Program-made: the position numbers and the translations under genes
Assembly (NCBI GenBank): GCA_027943335.1
Contig: BSBK01002077.1
Coordinates: forward strand, 452,501 to 516,500
Reading direction: 5' to 3'
DNA length: 64,000 nt
Source of the DNA: Chamaecyparis obtusa
Taxonomy: Eukaryota; Streptophyta; Pinopsida; Cupressales; Cupressaceae
Shown: piece by piece, positions 1 to 12,385 of the stretch
Position numbering within the stretch: the first letter of the stretch is position 1
Layout of the letters: each line of letters begins with the position of its first letter
Notes under the pieces: model-generated
Told to the model about the DNA's origin: nothing
Seen by the model: the letters and a program-made list of their open reading frames with translations, nothing else
Databases searched by the model: none

Positions 1-13
1 GTACTGAAAAAAT

Positions 14-215
14 GAGCATCCTAGTGAAAACCTAGTAATAGGCACTTTGATGTCTCACCAAAAAAATCAAAAAATTTCAAAAAATAAAAAAAATAGAAAA
101 AGTGCCTTGGTGAAAACCTAGAAACAGGCACCTTGGTAGCAAAAATACAAAAAAAATTATAAAAAGTCCTGAAAAAATCTATCAAGTGGTGAAAACCTGG
201 AAACAAGTGTTGCTT
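14..215 (+). repeat. three imperfect copies of a GTGAAAACCTRG motif
   Basis: The motif gtgaaaacctag/gtgaaaacctgg, followed by a variant of aataggcac, aacaggcac or aacaagtgt, recurs three times at about 80-base spacing (near 23, 111 and 190). A-rich spacers separate the copies. It is a degenerate tandem array inside the 3' region of the LTR element. Confidence 0.5.
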
Positions 216-389
216 GAGACCCTCTGCACCTATGTCTATCAGTCTTGTGTGGTGCTCCTTCGCTCCACTTCTCGCTTTGTCTCTCCTAGCTTGGAATTGA
301 CTCTTGTCTTATTCTAGGGGGCATACGTTGTTTTAAGCTTATCTTGGGTCTCTTTGTGCATCTGGGTTTCTTAGGCATCTCGCAAATAG

Positions 390-455
390 TGTTTTTCAAC
401 ACCACCCCAACTGTGTTTTTCAACACTACCCTAGCGTCGAGTGTTTCTCAACACT
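390..455 (+). repeat. short tandem repeat, TGTTTTTCAACAC-like units
   Basis: Three adjacent copies of a unit close to gtgtttttcaacac (the last is gtgtttctcaacac), separated by short C-rich spacers. No function is evident. Confidence 0.45.
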
Positions 456-1864
456 TTATCATATATCCTACCCACAGTCTAGATGATGCAATATTTCTCA
501 CTGGCAAATACGATACTCAAAGCTTGACTCTATGACCTACACACACGCACTTGACTCGCTGAGACTTGCTTGGCTTTATTTTCTTTGTGTGCTGTCTATG
601 ATGATTTCTTTGTTGAGTTTTCTCCCCCTATGATCATTTTCGATGATGCATAGCTAGAAGACTGAGGGAATGAGAACATGTTTTATTGCTTTTTCTGCTT
701 GTGGGTATATTTTGTTGGTCCTAACTGTCATGAGCATTTATGCTGGTCTTACTTGACACTTTGGACCTACAAGGTATTATCCTTGACTATTTCACAAGTG
801 CATGCTTATAGTCATCTTGACTTTCTTGTGTCTCAATGCAAGCATAATCTTGCTATATCAAAATTAGGTAATCTCACTGCACTAGTCATCTTGACCTACA
901 TGTCTCTGATGCCTAGGTGAGATTTCCACATTTCTATCTGATATAGATCATATTTAGAATCACATAGTTATGCTAGTGTGTATTGTATGATCTTGCGATG
1001 CTACCAATAACGCTCGATGATGATAATTAGATGTCTATTGGCTTTGTAACCTTGCAAGTAAACCACTTTTCATGTAGCTTGCATTTTTAAGTTCATGTTA
1101 GTTTAGTTTTGCATCTTGCATATGGAGAGAGCTCTCCTTTATCTTTCATGGACTTGTTAATCAACTGCGCTCACCTTTCACTTCTTCCCGATCATGTCTT
1201 TCACTTCTTGTCTTTCATATCACATCATTTTCCTTTCATTTCGGGATCGAAACCAAAATCCAAGATCACCTTGATCATCCAAATCACCTTTTCCCCCTCT
1301 TTCGCGCAGTTGGCTAACCTTTTTGAGGCCTGATCCTTTAATCTTCACTGGGGCATTCTTCACCTCTTCATCCCCATCTCTCTCACCCTTCTAATCTTTC
1401 ATTCACTTTCAATCCCAAGTTCCAATTCTTCCCCTCTATGGTGTTTCCGGGTTGAGGGACCACTTGGTTCATGCCCCGGGTCCCATGTGTGGGGCATCCC
1501 TTCACTGCTTGATGGTTATTCTATTCTCTCTCTTCGATTATGATTTCTAGTGATTTGATCATGCTGCTCTTGCTTCTGCTTTCCCTCTACCTGGATTTCG
1601 CTTTCGATCCCGAGGGGGCAGACACATCATATCTTATTGGCTATCTCCTTCCTAAGTGTTTAGTACTATCGCTACCAAGCTGACCATGCAGGATTTGCTA
1701 TCTCTCTGTACTTCATTCTTTGGAGTCAAAATGCTATTGCTTGCCTTCTTGGCTATCTCTTGCTTTCTTGGCTGATCTGAGTTGCTTTGTGATCCCAAAT
1801 TGATCTCACATTTCAACTTCATTCTTTGACTACATGTGTTCCCAAATCGATCACACATTATTCA

Positions 1865-1876
1865 AAGAGGGGCAAA
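1865..1876 (+). promoter_or_regulatory. polypurine tract
   Basis: aaagaggggcaaa-type purine run lying directly before the TGTATACACC start of the LTR at 1877. In LTR retrotransposons this tract primes plus-strand DNA synthesis. Its position gives plus orientation for the element. Confidence 0.6.
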
Positions 1877-2810
1877 TGTATACACCTAAAAATGGTCATG
1901 TAGACTATTATCCCCTTGCTAGCATTTTTGCTAAAATCATCAATTGCTTATTCTTGATCAAATCCTAGCTCTATCATTTATTCGATTATTTTCTATGGGC
2001 TAACCATCTTATCCTAAGTCTTTATTTAATTAAAAGGAATATTTCCTCCCCTTTTATTAAATAAAAAGCCCCCACTTTTCCTCTTATCCTAAGTTGCACA
2101 AATAAAGCATTATTCTTATTTTATAAAAAGGAAAAAAGCACTTTTTGTCTCATATGGACACAAAAGTCAACTCTTATTTTCCTATTGGAGGATACTTGTG
2201 CACATGGATTGCTCCTCTTTTAAGCTCCACCGTTGATTAAATATTTTGCCTCTTAATCTCCATGGTCCATTTCTCCTCATTTCCTTTAAAAGGAGAGCTC
2301 TCTTCTTCATTCTAGACCCCCAACTTTTTATGCTAACTTTATGTTGCAGGTTTTCTAGGTCACTTTGGAGCTTTTGGAGATTTGGAGCATTCTTAGCATC
2401 TACATCTCATTCTTGCATTCTACATCTCATTCTTGCATTCTTAGCTTAGCTTCATAGTTATGCTTTCTTAGATTAGTTTCATTTCTATGCTCTAGATTAG
2501 CTCACATAGATTAATTAGCTTGGGTTGTAACACTTGCATATTTCCTTTCATAGCTTAGCTTGCATTTCCATTTCTAGCATAGCATTGCATTGCATTTTCA
2601 TTCTTGATTCTTGAGGATATTGGCATTCTTGCCTTTGTCTTCATTGAATCTCCCATTGCATGGTTTACTAGCAAGGTTATAGGCTAAATAGCTCTAGCTG
2701 AGAGCATTCTTAAAAACCCTTGCACTCCATGCCTAGGGAGCTATGGATCGATTTGTGAGGGCTCATTCTTGAGTTTCCTTACATGTAATGATCCATAGAA
2801 GTGTGACACA
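1877..2810 (+). mobile_element. 3' LTR of the plus-strand element, right end uncertain
   Basis: Begins TGTATACACCTAAAAATGG directly after a polypurine tract. The sequence is AT-rich and noncoding. A possible end is the gtgtgacaca at 2801-2810, just before the LINE begins, but no second LTR copy is in the window, so the right border is a guess. The start motif TGTnnACACCTAAAA also occurs in inverted orientation near 26628 and 37035. Confidence 0.45.
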
Positions 2811-2941
2811 TTTATAGCACACAACTACCATGGGAGATGCTTAATACGGCCCAGGACAACCTATGGATATAGGCGCATAATCAAAATGCTAGGAGGGATA
2901 AGCAGCATGAAAGGAAGATGCAACCGTAGTACCACTCTATC

Positions 2942-5132
2942 TTGAAAACCCGTTTCATTTTGCCTTTGAACAACAAATTTGAGGAGGTCAGCACAAGGAA
3001 AGATAACTTATATTCCCCACCCCATAGACACTCTTCGGGATATGCTCCAAAGGAAACTAAATCAAACATGAAGGATGTTCCGCAGAATTCAGTGAACTTT
3101 CAAAACCCTATCATCAAGGAAGAACGCCACAAAGGAATCCAAAGCCAAGAAAGCACAAAGATCTACACACCCTTACAGTGCAGCAATAAAATAGAGAAGA
3201 GAAGCTCTATTTATTCTCCCCCTCATAGGAGATCTGATAAAACAAAGGAACTCTCTGGCAATATCATGGACCCCTTCTGACTTAACAATGACCCTTCACA
3301 CACAATTCAACTACACCCTGAAAGGGAAATCGCTAATTTAGACATAAAAGATGGTTGCATAGAAAGGATACCGAGTGCTTGTGCAAGTTTTGGGGTAATT
3401 TGCAGATGGAACAGAGTCGGAGCCTCAATTTTTGACATAGCAACTTGGTTGAAAGCTCGATGGAAAAAAAAGGTAGCTGTCTCAATTCTTACTAAGTATT
3501 TCCTTTATTTAGATTTTAGCAACAAAGCACTTTAAAAAAAAATCCTCTCGAAAGGATGCCCTAAATTTAGAAGTATCTCATTTACTATTTTCGACTGGAT
3601 CCCGTTTTTTAATTTAGAAAAGTTCCTTGACTTTTTGGTTGACAAGGTAATTCTTCTGAAAAATCTCCCTTTGGAATGCACATGGCAGGAAACCCTTAGT
3701 AAAATAGGTAATTGTATCAGTAAATTCATAGGGATAGTTCAAAATGAGTATAACCAAGCAGAAAAAATTATTATTATTAAAAATGAATTTCCATAAAAAA
3801 AACCATCCCTCCTATCAGATTAAGCTTTAAATCAAGCATGGTGGTCATCAATCCCACGATTATAGATGATTACATAGAAGAGATGGAAGATACCCTTGAT
3901 GGTCCCAATAGTTCCTCAGAAATCCCTAATCACCATTTGGAGGTTAAGGATATCAAGGTAGATTCTTAGAGCATAAGGGAGGTTTCATTCTCAATAACAT
4001 TCAATGAAAGGATGGGGAAATTGAAGTCCCATCCCCCAAGCATAGTAATCCCCTGATGTTATTAGATCCCCCTGTGCTCAATTCCAATAATGTACTCAGA
4101 CTCTCTAAATCCCTGACTGTAGGAACCATAATAGAGGATCAGAATAAGATCATGCTAGCAGAACTTAGTGTCGAAACATCACCTGCTCCTACACCAATCT
4201 ATGAAGAAAAGAAGGAAAATTATAATGAGGATGTGCTCAAAGAAATTAGCGAAGAAGTAGCACAATGTATTAATTCAAACATTAAACCTCACTACTTAGA
4301 AGAGATACTAGTATCACCCCAAGAAATTGCATTTGCTAGATCTGGTAGCCAAGATTTAGCTGTAGATCTTAATAAAGAGGATAAAAAATAGGATTCATCG
4401 AGTGAATTAGATTCAATCTCCAGGATCGATAAGGATCTAACACCCAATCAGAGCATAACATGTGAAGAAGACGAAGATCAAAAATGTGAAAGAGAAGTCA
4501 ATGAAATTTCAAAGTACTTGGGTGAAAAAGTTACCGATGAATTATTGGATTTATTCTTGGATGAAATCTGTGACAAGGATGAACTATTTTTACAAAGAAA
4601 TCTTCTAATAAAAGTTATTCAATTAAGTAAGGAAATGGGGACTAGAAAACCAGAAGAAGTGTTTGAGCAATATTAGGGATCAGAACCTCAGGAAGGTAGA
4701 GTTTCACCCATATCTATGCCTATCGAATTAGAATCTCTCAATGAGAAATTCGGATTTAAACCCAAAAATATCCTAGAGGAATATGGTAAAGATATTACAA
4801 ATCAGGAAGATTTACTCATTAATCTAGATACAGATCAGGGAGAGACAGTACAGGAAAATATTATGGAGAAGACTCTTGGGAACAATGAACAGTTAGAAGC
4901 CAGACAAGATATCCTCAGATGTTTGGATGGGATAACTAACATGGATAGGAAACTAGGCATTTCCATGAATAGGGATGGTCTATCACACCCAAATACGCAC
5001 AAGAATAAGAAGAAAAGAGGTAGAAAATCTATTATCGAGTTGAGATTGCTAGACGACAATGCTGACAATCAACAAAAATTATCTGATATCCTGTATGCAG
5101 GGAAGGGGAAGAACCTTCCCAAAGAGAAATGA
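2942..5132 (+). pseudogene. LINE ORF1 (nucleic-acid binding, DUF4283/RRM-like), broken
   Basis: Codons from about 2942 to the TGA at 5130-5132 read as one ORF1 with stops (for example near 3278, 3969, 4389, 4675) and a frameshift near the A run at 3533-3541. The part at about 3380-3750 resembles the DUF4283-type N-terminal domain of plant LINE ORF1 proteins: a WNRVG block, an F-D-I-A-T-W-L segment, FDWIPFFN, LPLECTW and IGNCISKFIGI. An acidic, low-complexity middle follows, then a basic KNKKKRGRK stretch near the C-terminus. ORF1 proteins bind element RNA. No zinc knuckle was seen. The stop codon overlaps the ORF2 start (ATGA). Confidence 0.7.
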
Positions 5133-8100
5133 AAATAACCACCTGGAATGTTAGGGGCCTTAATGCTCCTAACAAAAAAATATTAATTAAAATATATCTT
5201 AAAACATTTGAATTAGAATTAATAATACTTCAAGAAACCAAGCTAAATAAGGAGGAAAGCGCAAAGTTTAGTCGTAAGATAGGAATATGGGAATAAAAAA
5301 TAGTACTCTTAGCAGGAGCATCTAGAGGGTTGGCTACCATATGGGACCCTAGGAAAGTAGCGATCGAAGTAGTTTCTAAAAACAATAATTGGCTTTTAAT
5401 TTCAGTTAGTAGTTTAAGGACAAATCTAAAATTTAAACTCATTAATATATATGGTCCTACCCAAAATGTAGATAAGAGGAGAGTTTGGCAGGAAATTCAA
5501 ACTCAATTGTCATCCTCCCCCAATGAGACCCATTTATTAAGTGGTGATTTTAACACAATACTTGAGATCAACGAAAAATTTGGTGGTTCACAATATATTT
5601 CACAATCATAGAAGGACTTTAGTCAATGGGTCCTAGACAATAATTTAATAGACATTAACACCAGTAATGGCACCTTTACTTGGAATAATAGAAGATTAGG
5701 TTTCAGCCACATTGCCAAAAGACTTGATAGATTCTTGATCACTAGAGACATGGGTAATTTTAATCATAATATAAGCGCAAAAATCCTCACCAATGCAGGG
5801 TCAGACCACTTTCATGTAAGACTCCTCATTATGGAAAACTTTAAACCCCCTAGAAGCCCTTTTAAATTTGAATTCATGTGGTTTCAAGATAAGGATTTTA
5901 TGCCACTTCTAGAACAATGGTGGAAACAAATCAAAATCACTGGATCAAAGATGTATTGCCTAGTGGCGAAACTAAAGATCATTAAGCACAAGATCTTGGA
6001 CTAGAACAAGGAGAAATTTAATAATATTTTTGAACAAAAAAGCAATATTGAGTACGAAATAGAATGTCTAAAAAAGTTAGTCATGGAACATGGGATGAAT
6101 GAAGCAAGCTATTTAAGAGAAAAAGAGCTTATGGCGGAACATGCAAAGATATTATTAAAGGAAGAAATATATTGGAAAAAGAAATCTAGAGAAAACTGGT
6201 TGAAAGAAGGGGACAACAATACAAAATTCTTTCATAATAACACAAACAAAAAAATAAGTTTGAATAGAATATCCATAATACGTGAAAATAATGGCATTCG
6301 ACCCTAAACTCATTGTTGAACAGTTCATTAACTTCTATCATAACTTTTTTAACAACTATGAATCTGCAGATCTTAGAGCACAAAATGAAATGCTCTCATC
6401 CATTCCTACATTGATTTATGAAATAGATAATAAATGGTTGAACAACAAATTTACCATTGAAGAAGTGAAAAAAGCACTATTCCAGCTACACCCAGAAAAA
6501 GCCCCAGGACCAGATGGTTTCCAGGCAGAATTCTTCCAAAAATGTTGGCATTTTTTGGGGGAAGATTTATGGCAAGTAGTGGAAGCTACCAGAAACTCTT
6601 GCACACTTTTAACTGAAATCTAAAATACCTTTTTAACTCTCATTCCTAAAAAGAAAGACTGTATCAAACCAGGGGATTTTCGCCCTATATCCCTTTGTAA
6701 CACCATTTACAAAATCCTCTCTAAATGTTTAGCAAATAGACTTAAAACCTTTTTGCCTTCGATTATCTCAAAAGAACAAACTGGCTTTGTCCCTAACCGC
6801 TCAATCTTAGATGGAATTATAATAGCCTAAGAAATAGTACACTCAGTACAATATAACAAAGAAGCTTGTATGTTAATTAAAATCGACATCCAAAAAGTGT
6901 ATGATAAAGTAGATTGGAGATTTTTATGCAAATGCTTAGGTGCTTTTGGATTTTCTAAACAATGGATTAATTTAATTTTTAGTTGTATTTCTATGCCCAA
7001 GATTTCACTCCTTATTAACAGTTCCCCAGAAGGCTTCTTTGAAACATCCTGAGGTATTAGACAAGGGGACCCCCTCTCTCCCTTTACGTAATCATGGTTG
7101 AAGCCTTAGGTAGATATACAAAAAAGGCTCACTTAGAAGGTAAAATTGTAGGAGTCAAAGTTATAGAAAATGTCCCTAATATAACACATCAGCAATTTGT
7201 CGATGATACTATACTCCTAGGAGCATCCACATGTAAGGAAGCTAAAGCATTCAAAAATGTTCTAGATTTTTACATGAGGGCCTCAGGATAGGTAGTCAAC
7301 CCTAACAAATCTAAAGTTTTTTTCATTAACACTCCAACGGCTAAAGCAAGACAGATTTGCAATACCTTGGGCTATAATATTGGCAAGTTCCCTTGCAAAT
7401 ACCCAGGGATACCCCTGGATAAGGGAGTGCATAGCACAAAGTTATGGGAACAAGTTATATCCAAAATCCAAAACAAAAAAGGAAGTTGGAAAGGTAAATG
7501 GCTCACAAAAGCTGGAAGGGCTACTATGATTAAGTCCATTCTGACAGCCCTACCTACATATCAAACATTGATTCTACCTCTTCCTGCCAATATCAAGGCT
7601 AGTTTAGACAAGCTCTTTAGAGATTTCTACTGGCAAGGACCATCAGAAGAAAAGAAGTTAGCACTCATTAAATGGGAGAATTTGTGTAAACTGATCTCCC
7701 TAGGAGGTTTAGGTATAAAAAATCTACAATGGCAAAATAGAGCACTCGATGCCAAACTCATAAGGAGGTTATTCAAGGATTCAAGTAGCAAATGGGCCTT
7801 AATTCTTTTACACAAATACATTTCAAATGCAGACCCTATTAATATCTTCAGATCTCGGTCCCTTGTAAAAGGATCCCATATATGGTATTTTATTAAGGAA
7901 TCTAGAGGAATTATTAACAAGCTACTCACATGGGATATAGGTAAAGGAGATAAGGCCCTTTTTTGGGAAGATTCTTGGGGTGGGTTCCCCCCCCTTACTA
8001 AGCTAGGCTTTTCTCAAGATTTCATAGACTCATGTAAGCATATTAGAGGCACTCTTCTAAAGGACTATATTCTTCTAGAGGAGGACTTAGAGTGGAAAAG

Positions 8101-9292
8101 AGTAAATGATCTACCAATAGAGAATGAGGAAAAACTAAAGCTCATTAACATTTTAGAAGATAGACTAGTCTCTATCAAAAATAGAGAAGATAATCTTATT
8201 TGGGTTGGCTCAAAAAATGGAATTTATAATGTAAAAGATGGTTATAAAGAAATTGTGCAGGAACATAATTTAGACTCCCTTGATATCCCTCTGAACTTAT
8301 GCTGGAACAAAATGTGCCTTCCTAAAGCAGGAATGTTCTTATGGGCAGCATTACAAAATAAAATCCTAACTATAGACAAGCTAAGGAGGTTAGGATACGA
8401 GGGCCCTTCAAGATGCCCTTTATGCAAATCACAAGAAGAAGATGCCAATCACCTTCTCATTAATTGTACATTTACCCAGAATTGCTGGAAATGGCTTTGT
8501 AGATGTCTTGATTGGAATGCTGCTATGCCTTTTGATATGGTGGATTGTCTTAGAGCTTGGCCCTCCCTTAATAAAGATAGTCTATACAAAGATATCTGGA
8601 TCATCTCCCCCTCTATTCTAGTTTGGGAGATATGGAAAGAATGAAACAGAAGACTCTTTATTGACCAAAATATTGCCTGGACAACAATTATTAACAAAAT
8701 AGAAGCATCAATCACTGAAGTAATAAATACTAAACTTAAAGATAAGAGGAGTTTGGAAAATTCATTTAAACATTGGGACAATAGGATTAGAAAACTCTGG
8801 CCCCGTTTAGCAATCCCACCACTGTATGGAAGAGGGCATAACAAATCAAAAGTAGATAGAAGCATATGCAAGTGGTCACCCCGCAAAGATGGATGGTATA
8901 AACTAAATTTTGACAGGGCCTCTCGAGGCAATCCCGGCATAGCAGGTATAGGAGGAATAATACATAATTGGAAAGGAGAAATCATATCCAAATTCGCTAG
9001 ACCCATCAAACCTATAACTAATAACATGGTGGAATGCAAGGCGGTATTAGAAGGACTAAAATTATGTAAACAACTAAGTCTTTCTAAGGTTGAAATCGAA
9101 GGAGACTCTCAAATTATAATTAATGCTATTAGGACCAGAAAGACACCAAACTGGAAACTCAATTCAAAGTTAGAAGATATCATTGACATCCTAGGTACCT
9201 TCCCCCAATTTGAACTCAAACATATTTATAGGGAAGGTAATACAGATGCAGACAAGCTTGCTAATCAGGGTGCTAATGGGGATATTGTGTAA
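5129..9292 (+). pseudogene. LINE ORF2: endonuclease, reverse transcriptase, zinc-finger, RNase H; broken
   Basis: Starts at ATG 5129 with WNVRGLN, the usual start of an APE-type endonuclease. LQETK, GDFN and GSDHF supply its catalytic residues (5129 to about 5840). Reverse transcriptase follows: KAPGPDGF near 6500, IPKKKDC and FRPISL near 6650, KIDIQKVYDKVDW near 6880, GIRQGDPLSP near 7053, FVDDTILLG near 7195. The zf-RVT domain has CPLCKSQEED and later CTF...W near 8410-8490. RNase H at about 8890-9270 keeps NFD, the VEC glutamate, EGDSQ and NTDAD, but has FDRAS where FDGAS is usual. In-frame stops lie at 5294, 5609, 6002, 6621, 6829, 7050, 7290 and 8642. Frameshifts lie near 6290 and 7083. 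All core residues survive, so the damage is fairly recent or neutral. Confidence 0.88.
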
Positions 9293-10280
9293 AGACCCCA
9301 TTAATAGTAGACTCTCTATTGGCCCCTCATAGAAAAACCTAAAGTGCTACCAAGAGTATGAAGCAATAATTTTTAGACCATTACATTTTATGCATCATAT
9401 ACATAGCATTATAGTTTAATTTTAATATCGGCTACAAAAGTACATTAGTAGAGACCTGGATTAGTTAAAGACTGTTTAACCCCTTAGTACAACCACGCCT
9501 TATAGCATATCCTTTCATTATCAGGATTTGTGTAGATACTATTAGATGTCAGGACCTTTTTAATACATCAATCCTTAATGAGTTAGAGTTAACCCAAACT
9601 TATTCATATAATACCCCTCGGGAAATATATATGAGCAAGAGATAAGATGCACCCTGTAAGTGCATCTGATCATTAAGAGTTACGGTAAATCACTCATAGT
9701 ATCAGCAGCATTAAGATCCCACGAGCATAGTCATCTTTAATAACTTTCATTTTCATGATTTAGGGTGTGTATGTCACCATTATTCTGCATTCACATGATC
9801 TAGTGAAATAGCTCTATTGTTTAGTTTTCATAGCAATTGAAGTGATAGGTTAGACTAGAATGAAATAATCTCCCCAGCAATAGTAACATTAGCCTTAGAT
9901 TCTACCTTTCTCACAGAAGTGTCTAAGGTTAACATAGGATTTCTAGATTTCACCATAGTCTCTCTAGTTCCTATTTACCCTCGGCTCTTGGAATAGACAA
10001 ACTAATCCCCTCCCTATTATTTGTTAATAATCCTTTTAGACATTTCTAATCATAATAATATTCCTAGGAACTGAGGGTAGATCTAGCGAGATCATATGAT
10101 TTAAATGATGACCTATAGTATCATTACTCAAAACACTAGTAGTTGTCCAGATAGAACATTCTGGATATCGAGAAAGTGGCAAGCTGCAAAGCCAATAATC
10201 ATTATTAGTAATAGCCATAGTCATATCTAAGTATTTTTTAATAAAAACACAATACAAATATTAGATCATTATGATTTTTT
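9293..10280 (+). other. LINE 3' untranslated spacer
   Basis: About 1 kb after the RNase H stop with many stops in all frames and no recognisable motif. Its base composition matches the other noncoding stretches of this LINE 3' region (11258-12385, 12979-14397). I see no promoter, repeat or structured element in it. Confidence 0.5.
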
Positions 10281-10484
10281 TTGTTAGATTATGAGCTTGT
10301 AGTGATTAATTTAGCTAGCCACCTTGTCTTAGAAGGAGTACCCTGTCTTATCGGATCTCTAGAAATTGATCAGCAGTTATCAAGAGAGATCAAATTCAAT
10401 ATCCGACAATGCATAGTTGGAAGAAAAGCTAATCATAGAAATTACTTCAGGTTAGCTCTGAGATTTATAAGCAATCCTCAGTAG
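10281..10484 (+). pseudogene. possible fragment of the LINE 3' ORF family
   Basis: A 67-codon open stretch just before the larger ORF at 10535. A block reading HLVLEG, followed about 20 residues later by a hydrophobic-basic segment ending CIVGRK, resembles the start of the copy at 12386 (QLVFEGKIMP ... HILGKE). The match is short and by eye, so the stretch could be chance or an unrelated exon-like piece. Confidence 0.25.
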
Positions 10485-10534
10485 ACACATAACCATCCCT
10501 TGTTTATTTTTCCAAGGCCCTACTCTGCCAAGCC

Positions 10535-11257
10535 ATGGAATCAAGACTGATTACTTTTTACACTAAGGGAAACAAGGCGATGGCTTTTAGAGGACACATT
10601 ATGCCTGAACGGTGGAACCAGGTCCTGAATCCCCTGCTAGACTCAACCAGAAGGGCTGTAGAAAGAGCTATGGGAGATAATTATTTCAATAAAAATTGTA
10701 CATTCATAACCAACAGAGTGATTGTAGGACAGTTTATTGCATTATCCATTTTCCTAGGCAAGACTAAACAAGACATTACTTAGGTGGCAAGGGAAATCTT
10801 TGTCGAAGAACACCTTGGTGGATTGGAGAACATGGTAAATTGTGTTGATAATCAACTCACAATCCCATATCTAGAGATTACGATGACAACTAAGCTAGCC
10901 AAACTCGATGAAGTCCCTCAATCACAAAGAATTCCTATGCTAACCTTCAAAGATGAAGAAAAGTTTGATAAACATTGGCCGGAGATGCTGAGAAATCTGG
11001 ACTATCTCTTCCATGAGATCCTGTCTGAGGAAGTGGGAAAGGAATGGCTCCTTAATTACTAGCGTAAGGAGGATTTCAATATACCAAGAATCCTCGATCA
11101 AGTTGATCCATCGAACTTTCATATTATGGCTCCAAAAGTCACCAGGAGCACTCGACACTCAAGGAAGGAAGCAGAAGAAGTTGAGTGTATTGTGGTGATG
11201 GTTAAAAAAGAGAAAATATGGAACTATAGCGCAGTTCAAAAAGATGAAGTCATTTGA
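10535..11257 (+). pseudogene. LINE-associated 3' ORF, copy A (unknown function)
   Basis: One frame from ATG 10535 to TGA 11257, about 240 codons, broken only by TAG at 10781 and 11060, each probably from a TGG tryptophan codon. Visible blocks are FRGHIMPERW, then NPLLDSTRRAVERAMG, FVEEHLGG, an HWPEMLRNLDYLFHEIL helix-like segment, WLLNY(stop)RKED, and a basic tail starting MAPKVTRSTRHSRK. There is no signal peptide, membrane segment or zinc knuckle. Order and spacing resemble copy B at 12386: IMP, NPL...RAV...G, then W-x-x-x-Y-W followed by E-D. It matches no family known to me. Position 3' of the ORF2 RNase H is shared with the other copies. Confidence 0.5.
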
Positions 11258-12385
11258 TCATTGGTACCAAGTGGATGTTAGTATAGTATGTTATATATAT
11301 TAATTTCCAGTCAACGTAGGAGCACTTTTTAGATATACTAGGCTCAGACTTCATGACTATACCCTTTTGATACAGTATATAAGTTCTTAGTTCTACAAAA
11401 TACATAAACAATTTCATGGTTATATAGTAATATGATTCTTGGATAACTTTGTTCATACTTAACTATTTGTTTCTTAAAGATTAGTTCATGTCTATCTTTT
11501 TAAGTAACTCATTAGTATGTTAGATACACATCATGAATTTTGAGATCCAAGTTATAGTAGTTTTATTTATGGTGATGATTCCTGTAGTATATTGAGATGG
11601 CTTCAGTTATACTCGGTATTGACACTAATTTTTTCCTTCCTGTGATTATCAATGTAGTAAGTTTCTAATCATAAGAACACTTAGTATAGTATTTGCAGTT
11701 TCGTTATCATCCCAAATAGGATAAAATTGATAGTAGCTAAATTTACTTTCTCTTGTATTACACATGCACAATGCTTAATGCTAGTAGGAATTTAGAACTA
11801 TCGGTTCTATTAATGCCTTAAAAAGTATTCATTGCAAGTTGCTTATATCGCTACTCCAACAGGTATGGTTGAATTATGATTCCCAATGTTGTTTGGTTTA
11901 AGGGTGCCCATTTTCTTCACTTATGCTCCTTTGGGTTAAGAAGTAGAAAATTGGAGGGCGATGTCCACTGATAAGTTGTTTTAACAATAGGCCAGTATCT
12001 CTCTACCTGTATTCAACTAAAGATTACTAATTTTATCAAATACCCATCTTAATTAGACATTTTAGGACATTAATCCAAAGTATCTTTCCAATTTCCCATC
12101 TAAGAGCCCGGTTTATTTTTTCCCTTGATCTTTAAAAGTAAACGAACAGTCATACAATAATGGGTGTATACCCCTTCACCTTATCTACCTTTATATTGGT
12201 TACCGTATTCCCTTTTTAATTATGAAACACCTTGACTCCTCCTCAGAAGTTCAAGTAGTTGGGCTGAGTGACGCTTGGAATTCTAACAGTCCTTGACACC
12301 CATCAGATAGGAATACCGCTATTTATACCATAGACCCTTAGCATAATCCCCATCTCAATGCTCATTTTATTTAATATAATCCATT
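11258..12385 (+). other. spacer between two 3' ORF copies
   Basis: About 1.1 kb, noncoding, AT-rich, with no LINE-type 3' tail, LTR end or repeat that I can see. No boundary was found here that would show copies A and B belong to separate insertions. Confidence 0.4.

Larger units (their letters stand above)
1..1876 (+). mobile_element. 3' internal region of an LTR retrotransposon, no coding left
   Basis: No reading frame of convincing protein character is present. The stretch ends in a purine tract directly followed by an LTR-like TG start at 1877, so it reads as the untranslated 3' internal part of a plus-strand element whose gag-pol lies upstream of the window. It carries short internal repeats at its left end. 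Ty3/gypsy affiliation is only inferred, from the long 3' untranslated part. Confidence 0.45.

Noticed and set aside
1109..1333. 74-codon frame in the 3' region of the first LTR element
   Set aside because: Low-complexity, no family resemblance, pyrimidine-rich region.
8449..9039. 196-codon minus-strand frame
   Set aside because: Antisense shadow of the LINE RNase H region; no protein features.
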